NCBI RefSeq assembly: GCF_900108275.1
Contig: NZ_FNVD01000002.1
Location: 278,548-342,547, forward strand
Direction of reading: 5' to 3'
DNA: 64,000 nt
Source of the DNA: Jhaorihella thermophila
GTDB lineage: Bacteria > Pseudomonadota > Alphaproteobacteria > Rhodobacterales > Rhodobacteraceae
This document shows, one piece after another, positions 1 through 8,800 of the stretch. Positions within the stretch are counted from its first letter, which is position 1, and each line of letters begins with the position of its first letter. Made by a program: the position numbers and the translations under genes. Below the pieces are notes generated by a model. It was not told where the DNA came from. It did no database searches and saw only the letters and a list, made by a program, of their open reading frames with translations.

Positions 1-834
1 CATGTTCTCTTCGTAGGCGGCGGCATGCTCTTCCATGCACGCGGCCTCGATCACGGCCTTTTCCCAATCCGACAGGCTTTCCCACCAAGATTTGTTCATG
101 CCAAAGGCCAGACCGCCGCCCGGCTCGTGCATGCCGGCGGTATAGTAGTACTTGGCCGCCTCGTAGAACTTCATGAAGTAGTCATTGTAGGGACCGACCC
201 ATTCGGTCGCGTCGATGGCGCCCGACACCAGGTTTTCATAGATCTGGCCGCCCGGCAGCGACACTGTGGACACGCCCAGCTTGGACATGACGTTGCCGCC
301 CAGTCCCGGAATGCGCATCTTCAGGCCCTTGAGGTCCTCGGGACTCTCGATCTCCTTGTTGAACCAGCCACCGGCCTGGGTGCCGGTCGCGCCGCAGGGC
401 AGCGCCTTGAGGCCGAACTCGCCCGAGATTTCGTCCCAAAGCTCCTGACCGCCCTTGAACTTGATCCAGGCGTTCCATTCCACCGTCGTCATGCCGAACG
501 GCACCGAGGTGAAATAGGCGAAACCGGGATGCTTGCCGACCCAATAGTAGTCAGCGGCGATATAGGCCTGGCTGTTGCCCGAAGCCACTTCGTCGAACGA
601 GTCGAAGGCGCCCACGCGCTCGCCCGCGGCGAAATACTCGGTGGTCAGACGGCCCTCGGACAGTTCCGTGATGCGTGCGGCCAGACGCTGCGCCGAGATG
701 CCCAGACCGGGGAAGTCCCGCGGCCAGGTCGACACGATGGTCATGGTCTTGCGCTGCTGCGCGATGGCCGGGGCTGCAAGGGCGGTTGCGCCGGCGCCAA
801 GGGCGGCCCCCTTAAGGAACTTACGACGATGCAT
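1..834 (-). CDS. TRAP transporter substrate-binding protein DctP family (partial, runs off left edge)
   Basis: Periplasmic solute receptor of a TRAP transporter. The frame opens at 834 with a good Shine-Dalgarno (GGAGGAG) and is still open at base 1, so at least 278 residues are present and the C-terminus is missing. The N-terminus MHRRKFLKGAALGAG...APAIAQ is a twin-arginine signal peptide, common in this family. Later segments such as TEWVGPYNDYF, GMHEPGGG and NKSWWESL are typical DctP/SBP_bac_7 features. It lies downstream of galB-ligK-galD on the same strand, so it probably imports the substrate of that pathway, an aromatic acid or a tricarboxylate-like intermediate. The ligand is inferred from context only. 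The membrane subunits would lie left of the window. Confidence 0.85.
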   Translation of the reverse strand, partial: MHRRKFLKGAALGAGATALAAPAIAQQRKTMTIVSTWPRDFPGLGISAQRLAARITELSEGRLTTEYFAAGERVGAFDSFDEVASGNSQAYIAADYYWVGKHPGFAYFTSVPFGMTTVEWNAWIKFKGGQELWDEISGEFGLKALPCGATGTQAGGWFNKEIESPEDLKGLKMRIPGLGGNVMSKLGVSTVSLPGGQIYENLVSGAIDATEWVGPYNDYFMKFYEAAKYYYTAGMHEPGGGLAFGMNKSWWESLSDWEKAVIEAACMEEHAAAYEENM

Positions 835-990
835 GATCTTTCACTCCTCCGCGTTGTCGTTAGTTATTTCAGAAAACTTCGCAGCGCCATGCTGACCACC
901 GGGGACGGAATGTCAATACCTTGTCGGCGTTTGCACAAATTCCGGGCACTCTGAAAACGGCACATGGTCCCAGGCGCCGCCCGCGTCCTG

Positions 991-2048
991 TCAATCTGCG
1001 AAGACCACGCCATCCATCAGCTTCCGCGCAGTGCGCAGGACGGCGACGTTCTCCACGGCACCGGCCGGGGACAACGATGCGACCACCGACATCTCACCCG
1101 TGGGGTGCTCGATCGACAGCCTCCGGTCCCGCCCGTCGCCGCGATCCATCAGGGGCCTGGCGACGCTGCCCGCAATCAGGCCGGCGGTGGCGACGCTGAC
1201 CGCGCCCAGCACCCCGATCGCCTTGTGACAGCGATGCGGAATGAAGGTGCGGGTGCAAATCGCCCCGCCCCGCCGCGCCGGACTGACCAGTGTCATCTTC
1301 GGCACGGACTTTTCCGCCACATCGCCCAGGTTCATCATCGGCCCGCAGGCCAGCCGGATCTCCTCGAGCCGGGCGCGCAGCGCCGCATCGGCCTCCAGCT
1401 CCTCCGGCCGCTCGCCCCCGCCGATCCCGAGATCCGCCGCCCGCATCACGACGCAGGGCATTCCATTGTCGATCATCGTGACCTCGACGCCCTCCACCAC
1501 GTCCAGCGGGCGCCCGGTGGGCAACAGCGCCCCGCAACTGGAGCCGGCCATGTCGCGAAACGAAATCGGTATCGGCGCGGCGGTCCCCGGCACCCCGTCG
1601 ATCCGTGCATCCCCGGCATAGCTGACCCGCCCGCCGGGCGTGCACACCCGCGCCACCGCCACCTGTCCGGTATTTTCCATCCGGATCGTCACCGGCGTCT
1701 CTCCATCCCGCGCCGCAACCAGGCCCCGTTCGATCGCAAAGGGCGCGACACCGGCCAGCATGTTGCCGCAGTTCTGCGCGTCGCTGACCACGGGCCGGTC
1801 CACGAACACCTGCAGAAACAGATAGTCCACATCCACGCCGGGGCACTCGGACGGCTTCACCACCGCCACTTTCGACGTCAACGGATCCCCGCCGCCCATC
1901 CCGTCGATCTGCCGCGCATCCGGCGCCCCCATCGCCCGCAGCAGCAACCGGTCCCGCGCCCCAGTCTCCGCAGGCAGATCCGATGCCAGGAAGACCCCCC
2001 CTTCGACGTCCCCGCCCGCATCCACATCGCCCGGATCCCCTGGGACAT
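991..2048 (-). CDS. galD: PrpF-family 4-oxalomesaconate tautomerase, frameshifted near N-terminus
   Basis: PrpF/diaminopimelate-epimerase fold isomerase; in gallate/protocatechuate 4,5-cleavage pathways GalD converts between 4-oxalomesaconate tautomers. The family N-terminus is visible from ATG 2048 (MSQGIRAMWMRAGTSKG, Shine-Dalgarno GGGAGG), but the body starting VFLASDLP lies in another frame. The two frames meet at a run of seven C on the plus strand (1995-2001); one more base would join them into the usual family sequence. The only alternative start in the body frame is a GTG at 2025, which would remove the conserved start. The catalytic-type motif NCGNM and the GGGDPLTSKV block are intact. 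Either a homopolymer error or a real lesion. Neighbours ligK and galB support the function. Confidence 0.75.
1995..2001 (-). other. Frameshift site in galD (7-base homopolymer)
   Basis: Seven C on the plus strand (seven G in the coding sense). The reading frame before the run encodes the conserved RAGTSKG start of PrpF proteins. The frame after it encodes VFLASDLP, the conserved next segment. Eight G would restore one frame. Confidence 0.75.
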
Positions 2049-2060
2049 ACCCGGCCCTCC

Positions 2061-2148
2061 CTGCTTCTTTCCGGTTTCAAATACCCCGGGGAGCGCGAGG
2101 GGCGGAGCCCCTCGCCCCGGTCGGACCGCATCCGCGGTCCGAAACCGC
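2061..2148 (-). repeat. Two-hairpin 3'-end repeat, copy 1 (after ligK)
   Basis: GC-rich element between the ligK stop and the galD start. In gene sense it shows hairpin A (2122-2141, CGGACCGC arms), hairpin B (2095-2115, GCGAGGGG arms), then CCGGGGTATTT. The same architecture recurs at 6500, 12949 and 37049, and in degenerate form at 10221. It begins about 3 bases behind the ligK stop and therefore interrupts the operon before galD. Confidence 0.75.
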
Positions 2149-2151
2149 CCA

Positions 2152-2847
2152 TCAGACGTATTTCAACCCCTTTTCCGCCAGCCGCGCCCGCATCCCGTAG
2201 ATGTCCAGCCCCAACTCTCCCGAGGCCAGCCGACGCCGCTTTTCCTCTTCGGCTGCCATCCGCGCCTCAGCCTCGCCGGCCACCTCCGCCGCGCGCGCCC
2301 GCGACACCACGCAAACCCCGTCGTCATCCGCCACGATCACATCGCCGGGATGCACCAGCGTCCCGGCGCAGATCACCGGCACGTTCACCGCGCCCAGGGT
2401 CTCCTTCACCGTCCCCTGCGCCGACACCGCCGTCGACCACACTGCGAAACCCATCGCCCGCAGATCCCGCGTATCGCGCACGCCCGCGTCGATCACCAGA
2501 GCACGGCAGCCCCGCGCCATTGCGCTCGTCGCCAGCAGATCACCGAAATACCCCATGTCGCAGGGCGCGGTCGGGGCCAGAACCAGAATGTCCCCCTCTC
2601 GCAACTGCTCGATCGCCACATGCACCATCCAGTTGTCCCCCGGCGGCGCGCTGATCGTCACCGCCGGGCCGGCGACCGCGACATCCTGCTGGATGGGCCG
2701 CATCCGCGCCGCCATCAGCCCCGAACGCCCCTGCGCCTCGTGCACCGTCGCCACGCCGGCCGCGCCCAGCCGCGCAATCACGTCACGCCCCGCGCGCGGG
2801 ATGTCCCGAACGACCACGCCGGTCGCGCCCAGCCCGTATCCGCTCAT
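2152..2847 (-). CDS. ligK: 4-carboxy-4-hydroxy-2-oxoadipate aldolase / oxaloacetate decarboxylase
   Basis: Class II aldolase of the RraA fold that splits 4-carboxy-4-hydroxy-2-oxoadipate to pyruvate and oxaloacetate, the last step of the gallate/protocatechuate 4,5-cleavage route (also called GalC/HMG aldolase). The 231 residues match the usual size. The metal- and substrate-binding segment GDLLATSA (about 102-109) followed by [10 protein letters not shown] (R124, D125) is the family signature. It overlaps the galB stop by 4 bases (ATGA), so the two are translationally coupled. The hydratase gene upstream and the tautomerase gene downstream separate this assignment from the otherwise similar RraA and demethylmenaquinone-methyltransferase-like proteins. 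Confidence 0.9.
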   Translation of the reverse strand: MSGYGLGATGVVVRDIPRAGRDVIARLGAAGVATVHEAQGRSGLMAARMRPIQQDVAVAGPAVTISAPPGDNWMVHVAIEQLREGDILVLAPTAPCDMGYFGDLLATSAMARGCRALVIDAGVRDTRDLRAMGFAVWSTAVSAQGTVKETLGAVNVPVICAGTLVHPGDVIVADDDGVCVVSRARAAEVAGEAEARMAAEEEKRRRLASGELGLDIYGMRARLAEKGLKYV

Positions 2848-3581
2848 GTCAGTTCATCCACCGTCCGCGGAAAGACCGACTGGAATCCTTCCGCGTATTC
2901 CGCATTCCGCCCGCCGGCCTGCCCGCCCGAATTGCGGCGGAAATGGTTGGCCCGGTTCCGGGCGAGATTCGTGTAATACTCCCACAGGTGCTGCTGACCC
3001 TCCATGCACTCGATCGCAGCGCGCTTTTTCTCCCAGACCGGCGTGATGTCCAGAAACACGTCGGGCTTCCAGCCCATCTGCTCGGTCTGGTGCGGCTCGA
3101 ACAGATAGAGCTGCGGCGCCCCCAGCACCTTCTGCCCCGGATTGTGCCCCCAGGCCTGCGCGATCATCCGGCATTCCAGCGCCACCTGCGTGGCATACAT
3201 GTGATCGGTATTGTAGGGATTCCATTTCGAATGGCTCATCATCCACCCCGGCTGCACCTCGCGGATGATGTCCACCAGCCGGAACCTGGCCTCGCGGTCC
3301 AGTTCCAGCGGATAGTCGCCAAGGTCGAGGAACCGGATGTCATGCGCCCCCAGCTCGGCGGCGGCGTCCTCGGCCTCGCGACGGCGCGCCGCCTTCACCC
3401 TGTCCAGCGTCATGCCTCCCTGTTTCCACAGCTTCGCGCTTTCACCGCGTTCGCCGAATGACAGGCAGACGACCGTCACCTCATAGCCAAGCTGCTGATG
3501 CAGCGCGATCGCCTCGCCACAGCGCCAGACGAAATCGGCGGCATGGGCGCTGATGACCAGCGCGGTTCTTTTCTCGCTCAT
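2844..3581 (-). CDS. galB: 4-oxalomesaconate hydratase (PIG-L/LmbE-type)
   Basis: Zinc-dependent hydratase of the PIG-L deacetylase fold, acting on 4-oxalomesaconate to give 4-carboxy-4-hydroxy-2-oxoadipate for LigK. The start at 3581 gives [16 protein letters not shown], with the family metal motif AHAAD (H13, D16) near the N-terminus as expected; the upstream in-frame extension has no conserved content. [15 protein letters not shown] supplies the further histidine of the metal site. At 245 residues it has the length of Pseudomonas GalB. First gene of the operon galB-ligK-galD-TRAP, divergent from a LysR regulator 140 bases away. It is unrelated to LigJ-type amidohydrolase hydratases. Confidence 0.88.
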   Translation of the reverse strand: MSEKRTALVISAHAADFVWRCGEAIALHQQLGYEVTVVCLSFGERGESAKLWKQGGMTLDRVKAARRREAEDAAAELGAHDIRFLDLGDYPLELDREARFRLVDIIREVQPGWMMSHSKWNPYNTDHMYATQVALECRMIAQAWGHNPGQKVLGAPQLYLFEPHQTEQMGWKPDVFLDITPVWEKKRAAIECMEGQQHLWEYYTNLARNRANHFRRNSGGQAGGRNAEYAEGFQSVFPRTVDELT

Positions 3582-3650
3582 TCCGGGCGATCCCCGTCTG
3601 CCTTCGTTCGATGTCCCGACCAGATAGGCGCGGATTCCCCCGCAACACCA

Positions 3651-3667
3651 CTTCAAAACGGATGAAG
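3651..3667. promoter_or_regulatory. Candidate LysR operator between galB and its regulator
   Basis: CTTC-N9-GAAG inverted repeat in the 140-bp divergent spacer between galB (start 3581) and the LysR gene (start 3722). Length and position suit a LysR recognition site, but the arms are only four bases long. Confidence 0.3.
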
Positions 3668-3721
3668 CGCAATAAGAAATGCCTATACTGACCCGACAAG
3701 ACAGACGCCGAAACCGACATC

Positions 3722-4954
3722 ATGCCCCATGAAACACTGAATCTTCGCCACCTGAGGGCCTTCAGCGAAGTCGTGCGTTGCGGCAGCATTTCGCCCGCGT
3801 CCTCGACGGTATTCCTGTCGCAGCCGGCGATCACCCAGGCCATTGCCGGGCTGGAGCGAACGCTGGGCATCGCGCTGTTCATCCGCACCAGCACCGGCAT
3901 GGTCCCCACCGAGCCGGGACAGATGTTCGTCACGCGGGTCGATCAGGCGCTGGCCTATTTGCGGGAAGGCGCGCGCAGGGCCGCCCGTCCGCGGAACCAG
4001 GGCCGGAAGTCGGGATTCACCAGCTTCGACCAGCTTCTGACATCGGCCCAGCTGCGGGCACTCCTGGCGGTGTCGGACACCGGAAACTTTTCCTGGGCGG
4101 CACGCAATATCGGCATTTCGCAGCCCTCGCTGCACCGGGTTGCCCGGGATCTGGAGCGTCTGGCGGGCCTGACCCTGTTCAAGCGAGAGGCCCGGTCGAT
4201 CGTGCTGACCCCGGCAGCGCGGGAACTGGAGCGGCACGCCCGGCTGGCATTCTCCGAACTCCGGCAGGGTATCGCCGAGATCAACGCATGGGCGGGCCAC
4301 GACACCGCCCAGATACGCATCGGCAGCCTGCCGCTGGCGCGCAGCTTCATCCTGCCGAGGGCGATCAACGCGCTGGAACGCCAGCGCCCGCATGTGACCG
4401 TGCGCGTCCATGACGGCGCCTATGCGGATCTTCTGGGCGATCTGCGCCAGGGCGAACTGGACCTGTTGATCGGTGCCCTGCGCGATCCGCCACCGACCGA
4501 CGACATCCGGCAGGAACGGCTTCTGGACGATGCCCTGACCATAGTCGCGCGGCGTGGGCACCCGCTGTCGGAGCGCCGGAACCTGACGCCGCAGGATCTG
4601 GCAGAGTTCGCCTGGGTCGTCCCCGCCCCCGGAATCCCGACACGGTCCCGCTTTGACGCGCTGTTCCGGTGCGAAGGGCTCGCTCCGCCCGAACGGCTGG
4701 TCGAAACCTCCTCGCTGATTCTCGCGCGCGGGCTGCTGCTGGACAGCGACCGGCTGGCGTTGATCTCGGCCCATCAGGTCCGGCATGAACTCAAGCGCGG
4801 CGAGCTTGTCGCGTTGGACGTCTCATTGAACGACACCCCGCGCCCCATAGGCATCACGACCCGGGCCGACTGGCGCCCCACGGCGACGCAATCGCTTCTG
4901 CTGGAGCTGCTGAGGCAGGCCAGCCCCCGGGTCACCCGCGAAGCATCGGCCTGA
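3722..4954 (+). CDS. LysR-family transcriptional regulator with two N-terminal HTH domains
   Basis: Transcription factor, probably controlling the divergent galB operon. At 410 residues it is about 100 longer than a normal LysR protein. The extra length is a second LysR-type winged HTH: the first spans about 7-65 (LRHLRAFSEVV...SQPAITQAIAGLERTLGIALF), the second about 106-165 (LRALLAVSDTGNFSWAARN...SQPSLHRVARDLERL), joined by an Arg-rich linker. An effector-binding domain follows from about 185. Both HTH copies keep the SQPA/SQPS recognition-helix pattern, so both may bind DNA. Effector inferred from neighbours (an aromatic-acid catabolic intermediate). Confidence 0.88.
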   Translation: MPHETLNLRHLRAFSEVVRCGSISPASSTVFLSQPAITQAIAGLERTLGIALFIRTSTGMVPTEPGQMFVTRVDQALAYLREGARRAARPRNQGRKSGFTSFDQLLTSAQLRALLAVSDTGNFSWAARNIGISQPSLHRVARDLERLAGLTLFKREARSIVLTPAARELERHARLAFSELRQGIAEINAWAGHDTAQIRIGSLPLARSFILPRAINALERQRPHVTVRVHDGAYADLLGDLRQGELDLLIGALRDPPPTDDIRQERLLDDALTIVARRGHPLSERRNLTPQDLAEFAWVVPAPGIPTRSRFDALFRCEGLAPPERLVETSSLILARGLLLDSDRLALISAHQVRHELKRGELVALDVSLNDTPRPIGITTRADWRPTATQSLLLELLRQASPRVTREASA

Positions 4955-5291
4955 CCTACCCCGGTGAAGGCCTTGCACGCTGGTTCTGCATTGCCGTGTC
5001 CGACCGGACAAGCAGGCGGCGCGGCTATCGTGAAACATTGCCGCCGCCGACAGATGTTCATTCCACGGGATGCGCACAATTTTGGCACATTTCGTGCAAG
5101 CCACATCTCAACATCTGGTAGCCGAAGCAGATCAGGTTCGGTGATATTGTATTCTCCCGCCCTCCCAAAGCAAGAGAAGGCTTAACCGCGCCAACATCAA
5201 TTTTCAGGGCCGGGTCAAGTTTGCGCCGCTTTTCCGGCAGATTCCTCAATTAATGGTTAATTCCGAGAGTTCGTAATGGGGCAGGAAAACG
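4955..5291. other. Intergenic region without recognised gene
   Basis: 337 bases between the LysR gene and the response regulator. A short perfect palindrome TGTCCG-AC-CGGACA lies at 4997-5010, shortly behind the LysR stop. The 3' part is AT-richer (TTAATGGTTAA near 5251) and presumably holds the response-regulator promoter. No RNA gene or conserved ORF recognised. Confidence 0.4.
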
Positions 5292-6431
5292 ATGTCAGGT
5301 CGTGTCATCACAGGGTCGCCCGCCGACCCCACAGCAAGGGCCGCCAAGGCGTCGGCAAAGGACAAGATGAAGCTGCTCGTCGTGGATGACGAAGCGAGCA
5401 TCCTCGAACTGTTGAAGACTGCCTTGAGCGCACTGGGATCCTATGACGTTGCGATCGCCTCGTCAGGCGCGGATGCGTTGCGCAGGATCGACCGGGAGGA
5501 TCCGCCCTTCGACTGTTTCCTTCTGGACATCCAGATGCCGGAAATGAACGGCATTGATCTGTGCCGCGAAATCCGCAAGTTCCCCGAATATACCGACACG
5601 CCGATCGTCATGCTCACGGCGATGTCCGAAAAGAAATATGTGGACGAGGCCTTTACCGCCGGGGCCACCGACTATCTGACCAAGCCATTCGATTTTCTTG
5701 AACTGCGCAGCCGGTTGGGCACCGCCCGAAAACTGGTGCAGCAGAACATGCAGGCCTCGACCAGCCGGGAAGAGGCCAGGAAGCTGAAGAACGAGCTCGA
5801 CACCACCTTGCAGTTCAGCCTGGAGGATCCGATCCGGATCGAAGGCGTCGAGCGGGTGCTGGGCTACACGCAGTTCGAAAACTATGTTCTGCAACTCTCC
5901 AAGGGTCGCCGATTCACATCATGGGCGACGGCAATCAAGATCGCCCGCGCCAAGGATCTGCACCTGAGCATGCCCTCGACCCATTTCCGCGATATCCTGC
6001 ACGACGTGGCCTATGCGATCGCGAAACTGACCAAGGCCAATGGCAACATCCTGTCCTATCGCGGCAACGGCACCTTCCTTTGCATCAGCGACGGCAAGAA
6101 GAAGACGCCGTTCGCGGGCATGGAGGAGCAGATGAACCGGCTGCTGGCGACCCTGGTGGCGCGACGCCAGATCAACGCCAACGTGGAACTCATCGTAGGC
6201 GAGAGCTTTCCGATGCGGTCGCTGACCAAGCTGGGCGCGCTCTATGCCCTGAACCGGGCGATCGAGAACGTGCAGTTGCGCGACCAGAGCCTCGGGGAGG
6301 CGGCGGAATTGTCCAAGAAGGTTCTCAAGCGCCGCACCCTGACCACGGAAGAGGCCCATCTGGAACGGCGAAGCTATGAGGTGATGCTGCACCAGCTGCT
6401 GCGCGAGGAACGCTCGCTGCGCAAGCTTTAG
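5292..6431 (+). CDS. Response regulator with degenerate GGDEF-like output domain
   Basis: Receiver protein of a two-component system. Residues 26-145 form a REC domain: acidic pair D32/D33, phospho-acceptor D79 in LLDIQMPEMNG, conserved T109 and K131 in TKPFDF. A helical linker (about 150-175) follows. The C-terminal half aligns by eye with a GGDEF fold, but where GGDEF is expected it reads RGNGTF (about 256-261), so diguanylate cyclase activity is unlikely and a c-di-GMP or protein-binding role is possible. The start at 5292 is preceded by GGCAGGAA; an internal ATG (MKLLVVDDE) would drop a Ser/Ala-rich leader. No histidine kinase adjoins it, so the partner is unknown. Confidence 0.75.
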   Translation: MSGRVITGSPADPTARAAKASAKDKMKLLVVDDEASILELLKTALSALGSYDVAIASSGADALRRIDREDPPFDCFLLDIQMPEMNGIDLCREIRKFPEYTDTPIVMLTAMSEKKYVDEAFTAGATDYLTKPFDFLELRSRLGTARKLVQQNMQASTSREEARKLKNELDTTLQFSLEDPIRIEGVERVLGYTQFENYVLQLSKGRRFTSWATAIKIARAKDLHLSMPSTHFRDILHDVAYAIAKLTKANGNILSYRGNGTFLCISDGKKKTPFAGMEEQMNRLLATLVARRQINANVELIVGESFPMRSLTKLGALYALNRAIENVQLRDQSLGEAAELSKKVLKRRTLTTEEAHLERRSYEVMLHQLLREERSLRKL

Positions 6432-6499
6432 CCTGCCCAAGGATGTCGCCGGCCGGCGGCCAGCGCAGCACGCACCCCGATCCGGGGGAAGCTTTGGGC

Positions 6500-6586
6500 A
6501 CCCGTTTCGGATCGGCTGCGCCGATCCGACCGATGCGAGGGGCGCTGCCCCTCGCGCTCCCCGGAGTATTTTCGGCAAGATGAAGA
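6500..6586 (+). repeat. Two-hairpin 3'-end repeat, copy 2 (after response regulator)
   Basis: About 70 bases behind the response-regulator stop and in its sense. Hairpin A 6507-6529 (TCGGATCGGC arms), hairpin B 6535-6555 (GCGAGGGGC arms), then CCCCGGAGTATTTT and AAGATGAAG. Its plus orientation is the reverse of the other copies, but matches the strand of the gene it follows. Confidence 0.8.
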
Positions 6587-6657
6587 CGCGGAAAGCAGTT
6601 CGGACCCTTTTCCCTTGCCCCGGAAAACGGCAGGACGACAGAGATCGGCTCCGACGG

Positions 6658-7656
6658 TCAGCAATAGCGTTCGGGGCCGACCCATTGCGCCGCGCTGTAG
6701 CGGTCGCCATGCGCCCACCCGACGGGCAGCACGCGTTCGATGCGTGCCATGTCGTCATCGGTCAGCTCGATTTCGGTGCCCCGCACCAGTTCACTGAAAT
6801 GTTCGACCGACCGCGTGCCGGGGATCGGGATGACGTGATCGCCTTGCCGCAACAGCCACGCGATCGCCAGCGCCGCGGCCGGTTCGCCCATCTCGGCCGC
6901 CAACGCCCGGAAGCCGTCGGTGATCTTGAGGTTCGCCGACAGGTTCGGTTCCTGAAAACGCGGGTTGGTGGACAGCCACCCCAGCGTCGGGATCACCTCG
7001 GGCGCCAGCGGATGATCGGTCAGAAGCGACCTCCCCACCGGTGAAAAAGCCACCAGCGCCACGCCCAGTTCGGCGCAGGTCTGCACCAGCCCCAGTTCGG
7101 GCGCGCGCGTGGAGAGCGAGTATTCCGACTGCACCGCCGCCACGGGGTGCACCGCCATCGCCAGCCGCAGGCTGGAGGGGGCGATTTCGGAAAAGCCGAT
7201 GGCACGGGTCTTGCCCGCGCGCACCAGCCGGGCGAGGTTTTCCGTCGCCTCTTCGACGGGGATGTTCGGGTCGCGGCGGTGGATATAGAACAGATCCACG
7301 CAGTCGATGCCCAGCCGCTCCAGCGACTTGTCCAGTTCCGCCTCCAGATGTGCGGCCGAGTTGTCGAAACAACGGTTGCCGTCCGAATCGCGGGTGATCG
7401 ACGCCTTGGTGGCGATATGGAACCGGTCGCGCGCACCGGGATGGGCCTTGAGGTAGGAGCCGATGGCCCGTTCGGACCCGCCCATGCCATAGACGTTCGC
7501 CGTGTCCACATGGGTCACGCCCGCCTCCAGCGCGGCGTCAAGGATGGCGTGGCTGTGCGTCTCGTCGGTCGGGCCGTAGAAATCGGAAAACGACATCGCG
7601 CCGATGCCGATCGCCGAAACCTCGGGGCCGTCTGCCCCCATGCGCCGCATCTTCAT
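6658..7656 (-). CDS. Aldo/keto reductase
   Basis: Cytosolic NAD(P)H-dependent oxidoreductase with an (alpha/beta)8 barrel. The 332 residues are standard. The catalytic tetrad is recognisable: D in HVDTANVYG with the adjacent Y, K in IATKASI, and H in [11 protein letters not shown]. The NADP-binding end [16 protein letters not shown] is also present. It resembles the YajO/Tas-like branch, whose substrates are poorly known. The start overlaps the cmk stop by 4 bases (ATGA), making it the last gene of aroA-orf-cmk-akr. Confidence 0.85.
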   Translation of the reverse strand: MKMRRMGADGPEVSAIGIGAMSFSDFYGPTDETHSHAILDAALEAGVTHVDTANVYGMGGSERAIGSYLKAHPGARDRFHIATKASITRDSDGNRCFDNSAAHLEAELDKSLERLGIDCVDLFYIHRRDPNIPVEEATENLARLVRAGKTRAIGFSEIAPSSLRLAMAVHPVAAVQSEYSLSTRAPELGLVQTCAELGVALVAFSPVGRSLLTDHPLAPEVIPTLGWLSTNPRFQEPNLSANLKITDGFRALAAEMGEPAAALAIAWLLRQGDHVIPIPGTRSVEHFSELVRGTEIELTDDDMARIERVLPVGWAHGDRYSAAQWVGPERYC

Positions 7657-8285
7657 GTCTCGCTCCCTTCCTTCGTGGCCTTCAACCGCTGCTCCACATG
7701 CGCCGCCGCTGCCGCGACCGCCTGTTCGATATCCATCTCGGAGGTGTCGATCACCACCGCGTCGGGCGCGATTTCCAGGGGCGCCGTGGCGCGTTCGCGG
7801 TCGCGTGCGTCTCGGGCTTCGACCTCGGCCAGCACCTGTTCCAGCGTCACGTCCGCCCCCTTTTCGCGCAGCTCCAGCCAGCGGCGGCGGGCGCGTTCCT
7901 TTGCGCTGGCGGTGATGAACAGCTTCACCTCGGCCTCGGGGCAGATCACCGTGCCGATGTCGCGCCCGTCAAGTACCGCGCCGCCTTCACGCCGGGCGAA
8001 GGACCGCTGGAAGTCCACCAGCGCCGCGCGCACCTGGGGAATCGCCGCAACCTTGCTGGCCGCTTCGGCCACGGCCTGGGTGCGCAGATCGCCGGCCTCA
8101 AGATCCTCCGGCCGAAGATCGCGCGCCGCCGCGACCGGATCGGCGCCGGCAAGAACCTTCGCACCCACCGCGCGATACAACAGCCCCGTGTCGAGATGCG
8201 CAAACCCGAACCGCTCCGCGATGGCGCGGGACACGGTGCCCTTGCCTGCCGCAGCCGGCCCGTCAATTGCCACGGTAAACCGCAT
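7653..8285 (-). CDS. cmk: Cytidylate kinase
   Basis: Phosphorylates CMP and dCMP with ATP. The P-loop GPAAAGKGT sits at residues 8-16, followed by the LDTGLLYR segment that binds the nucleotide monophosphate and the [15 protein letters not shown] motif of bacterial Cmk. The start at 8285 gives [16 protein letters not shown]; a few codons upstream are open but lack support. The start overlaps the stop of the membrane protein gene upstream (TGATG), so translation is coupled. It lies downstream of aroA, as in many proteobacteria. Confidence 0.95.
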   Translation of the reverse strand: MRFTVAIDGPAAAGKGTVSRAIAERFGFAHLDTGLLYRAVGAKVLAGADPVAAARDLRPEDLEAGDLRTQAVAEAASKVAAIPQVRAALVDFQRSFARREGGAVLDGRDIGTVICPEAEVKLFITASAKERARRRWLELREKGADVTLEQVLAEVEARDARDRERATAPLEIAPDAVVIDTSEMDIEQAVAAAAAHVEQRLKATKEGSET

Positions 8286-8800
8286 CACCCCCTCCATTTC
8301 CGCCTCAGGCGCCGCGCCAGCGCCAGCAGCACAAGCCCCATCACGGCGCCGGTCAGCGCCGACTTGGTGACCGTCGCGCGACTTGCCGCCTCGATCATCG
8401 CATCGGTTGCCTCCGGCCCGGCGGCAAGCATCGCGGCAATCCGCAGGTTCTCGGCATAGTCCGCCAGCATCCCGCCCAGCACCGCCAGCATTAACACGAC
8501 CCGCAATGGCCCGCGCCGAAACAGGGCCTTGACCGCCCCGGCCAGCACGGCGGCGAGCAAGGCCGGATAGACCCCATCCAATGCCCGTTGCGGCCCGGCA
8601 TAGATCGCCCGGCCTTCGTCGCTCAGCGCCGCGAGAAAGGTGCGCGCCTCCTCCGCCGAATACCCCGTGGGCCGCAGGTCAAAGGGCAGCAGACCGCCCG
8701 CCTCTGCGGCAATCGCCGGAAGCGTCCACAGGACCATTGCAGCATATACGACCAGAGTCGCCGCGCAGAGAACCCAATATGCAACCCGCGCCGGACTCAC
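8285..8800 (-). CDS. Hypothetical membrane protein between aroA and cmk
   Basis: 171 residues with about four hydrophobic segments (near 7-30, 80-95, 100-118 and 145-163) and a basic C-terminus (RRLRRKWRG). The first loop (about 31-75) contains a Tyr/Ala-rich stretch. No family recognised with certainty. It overlaps aroA upstream by 4 bases and cmk downstream by 1 base, so it is embedded in a tightly coupled operon and is very likely a real gene despite the lack of a known function. Confidence 0.75.
   Translation of the reverse strand: MSPARVAYWVLCAATLVVYAAMVLWTLPAIAAEAGGLLPFDLRPTGYSAEEARTFLAALSDEGRAIYAGPQRALDGVYPALLAAVLAGAVKALFRRGPLRVVLMLAVLGGMLADYAENLRIAAMLAAGPEATDAMIEAASRATVTKSALTGAVMGLVLLALARRLRRKWRG

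Noticed and set aside
964..2976. Plus-strand frame of 670 codons over galD and ligK
   Set aside because: Pro/Arg/His-rich antisense translation; galD and ligK on the other strand explain the region.
4997..5010. TGTCCG-AC-CGGACA palindrome as LysR terminator or operator
   Set aside because: The loop is too short for a hairpin terminator and no T-run follows; no second copy was found, so no function can be supported.
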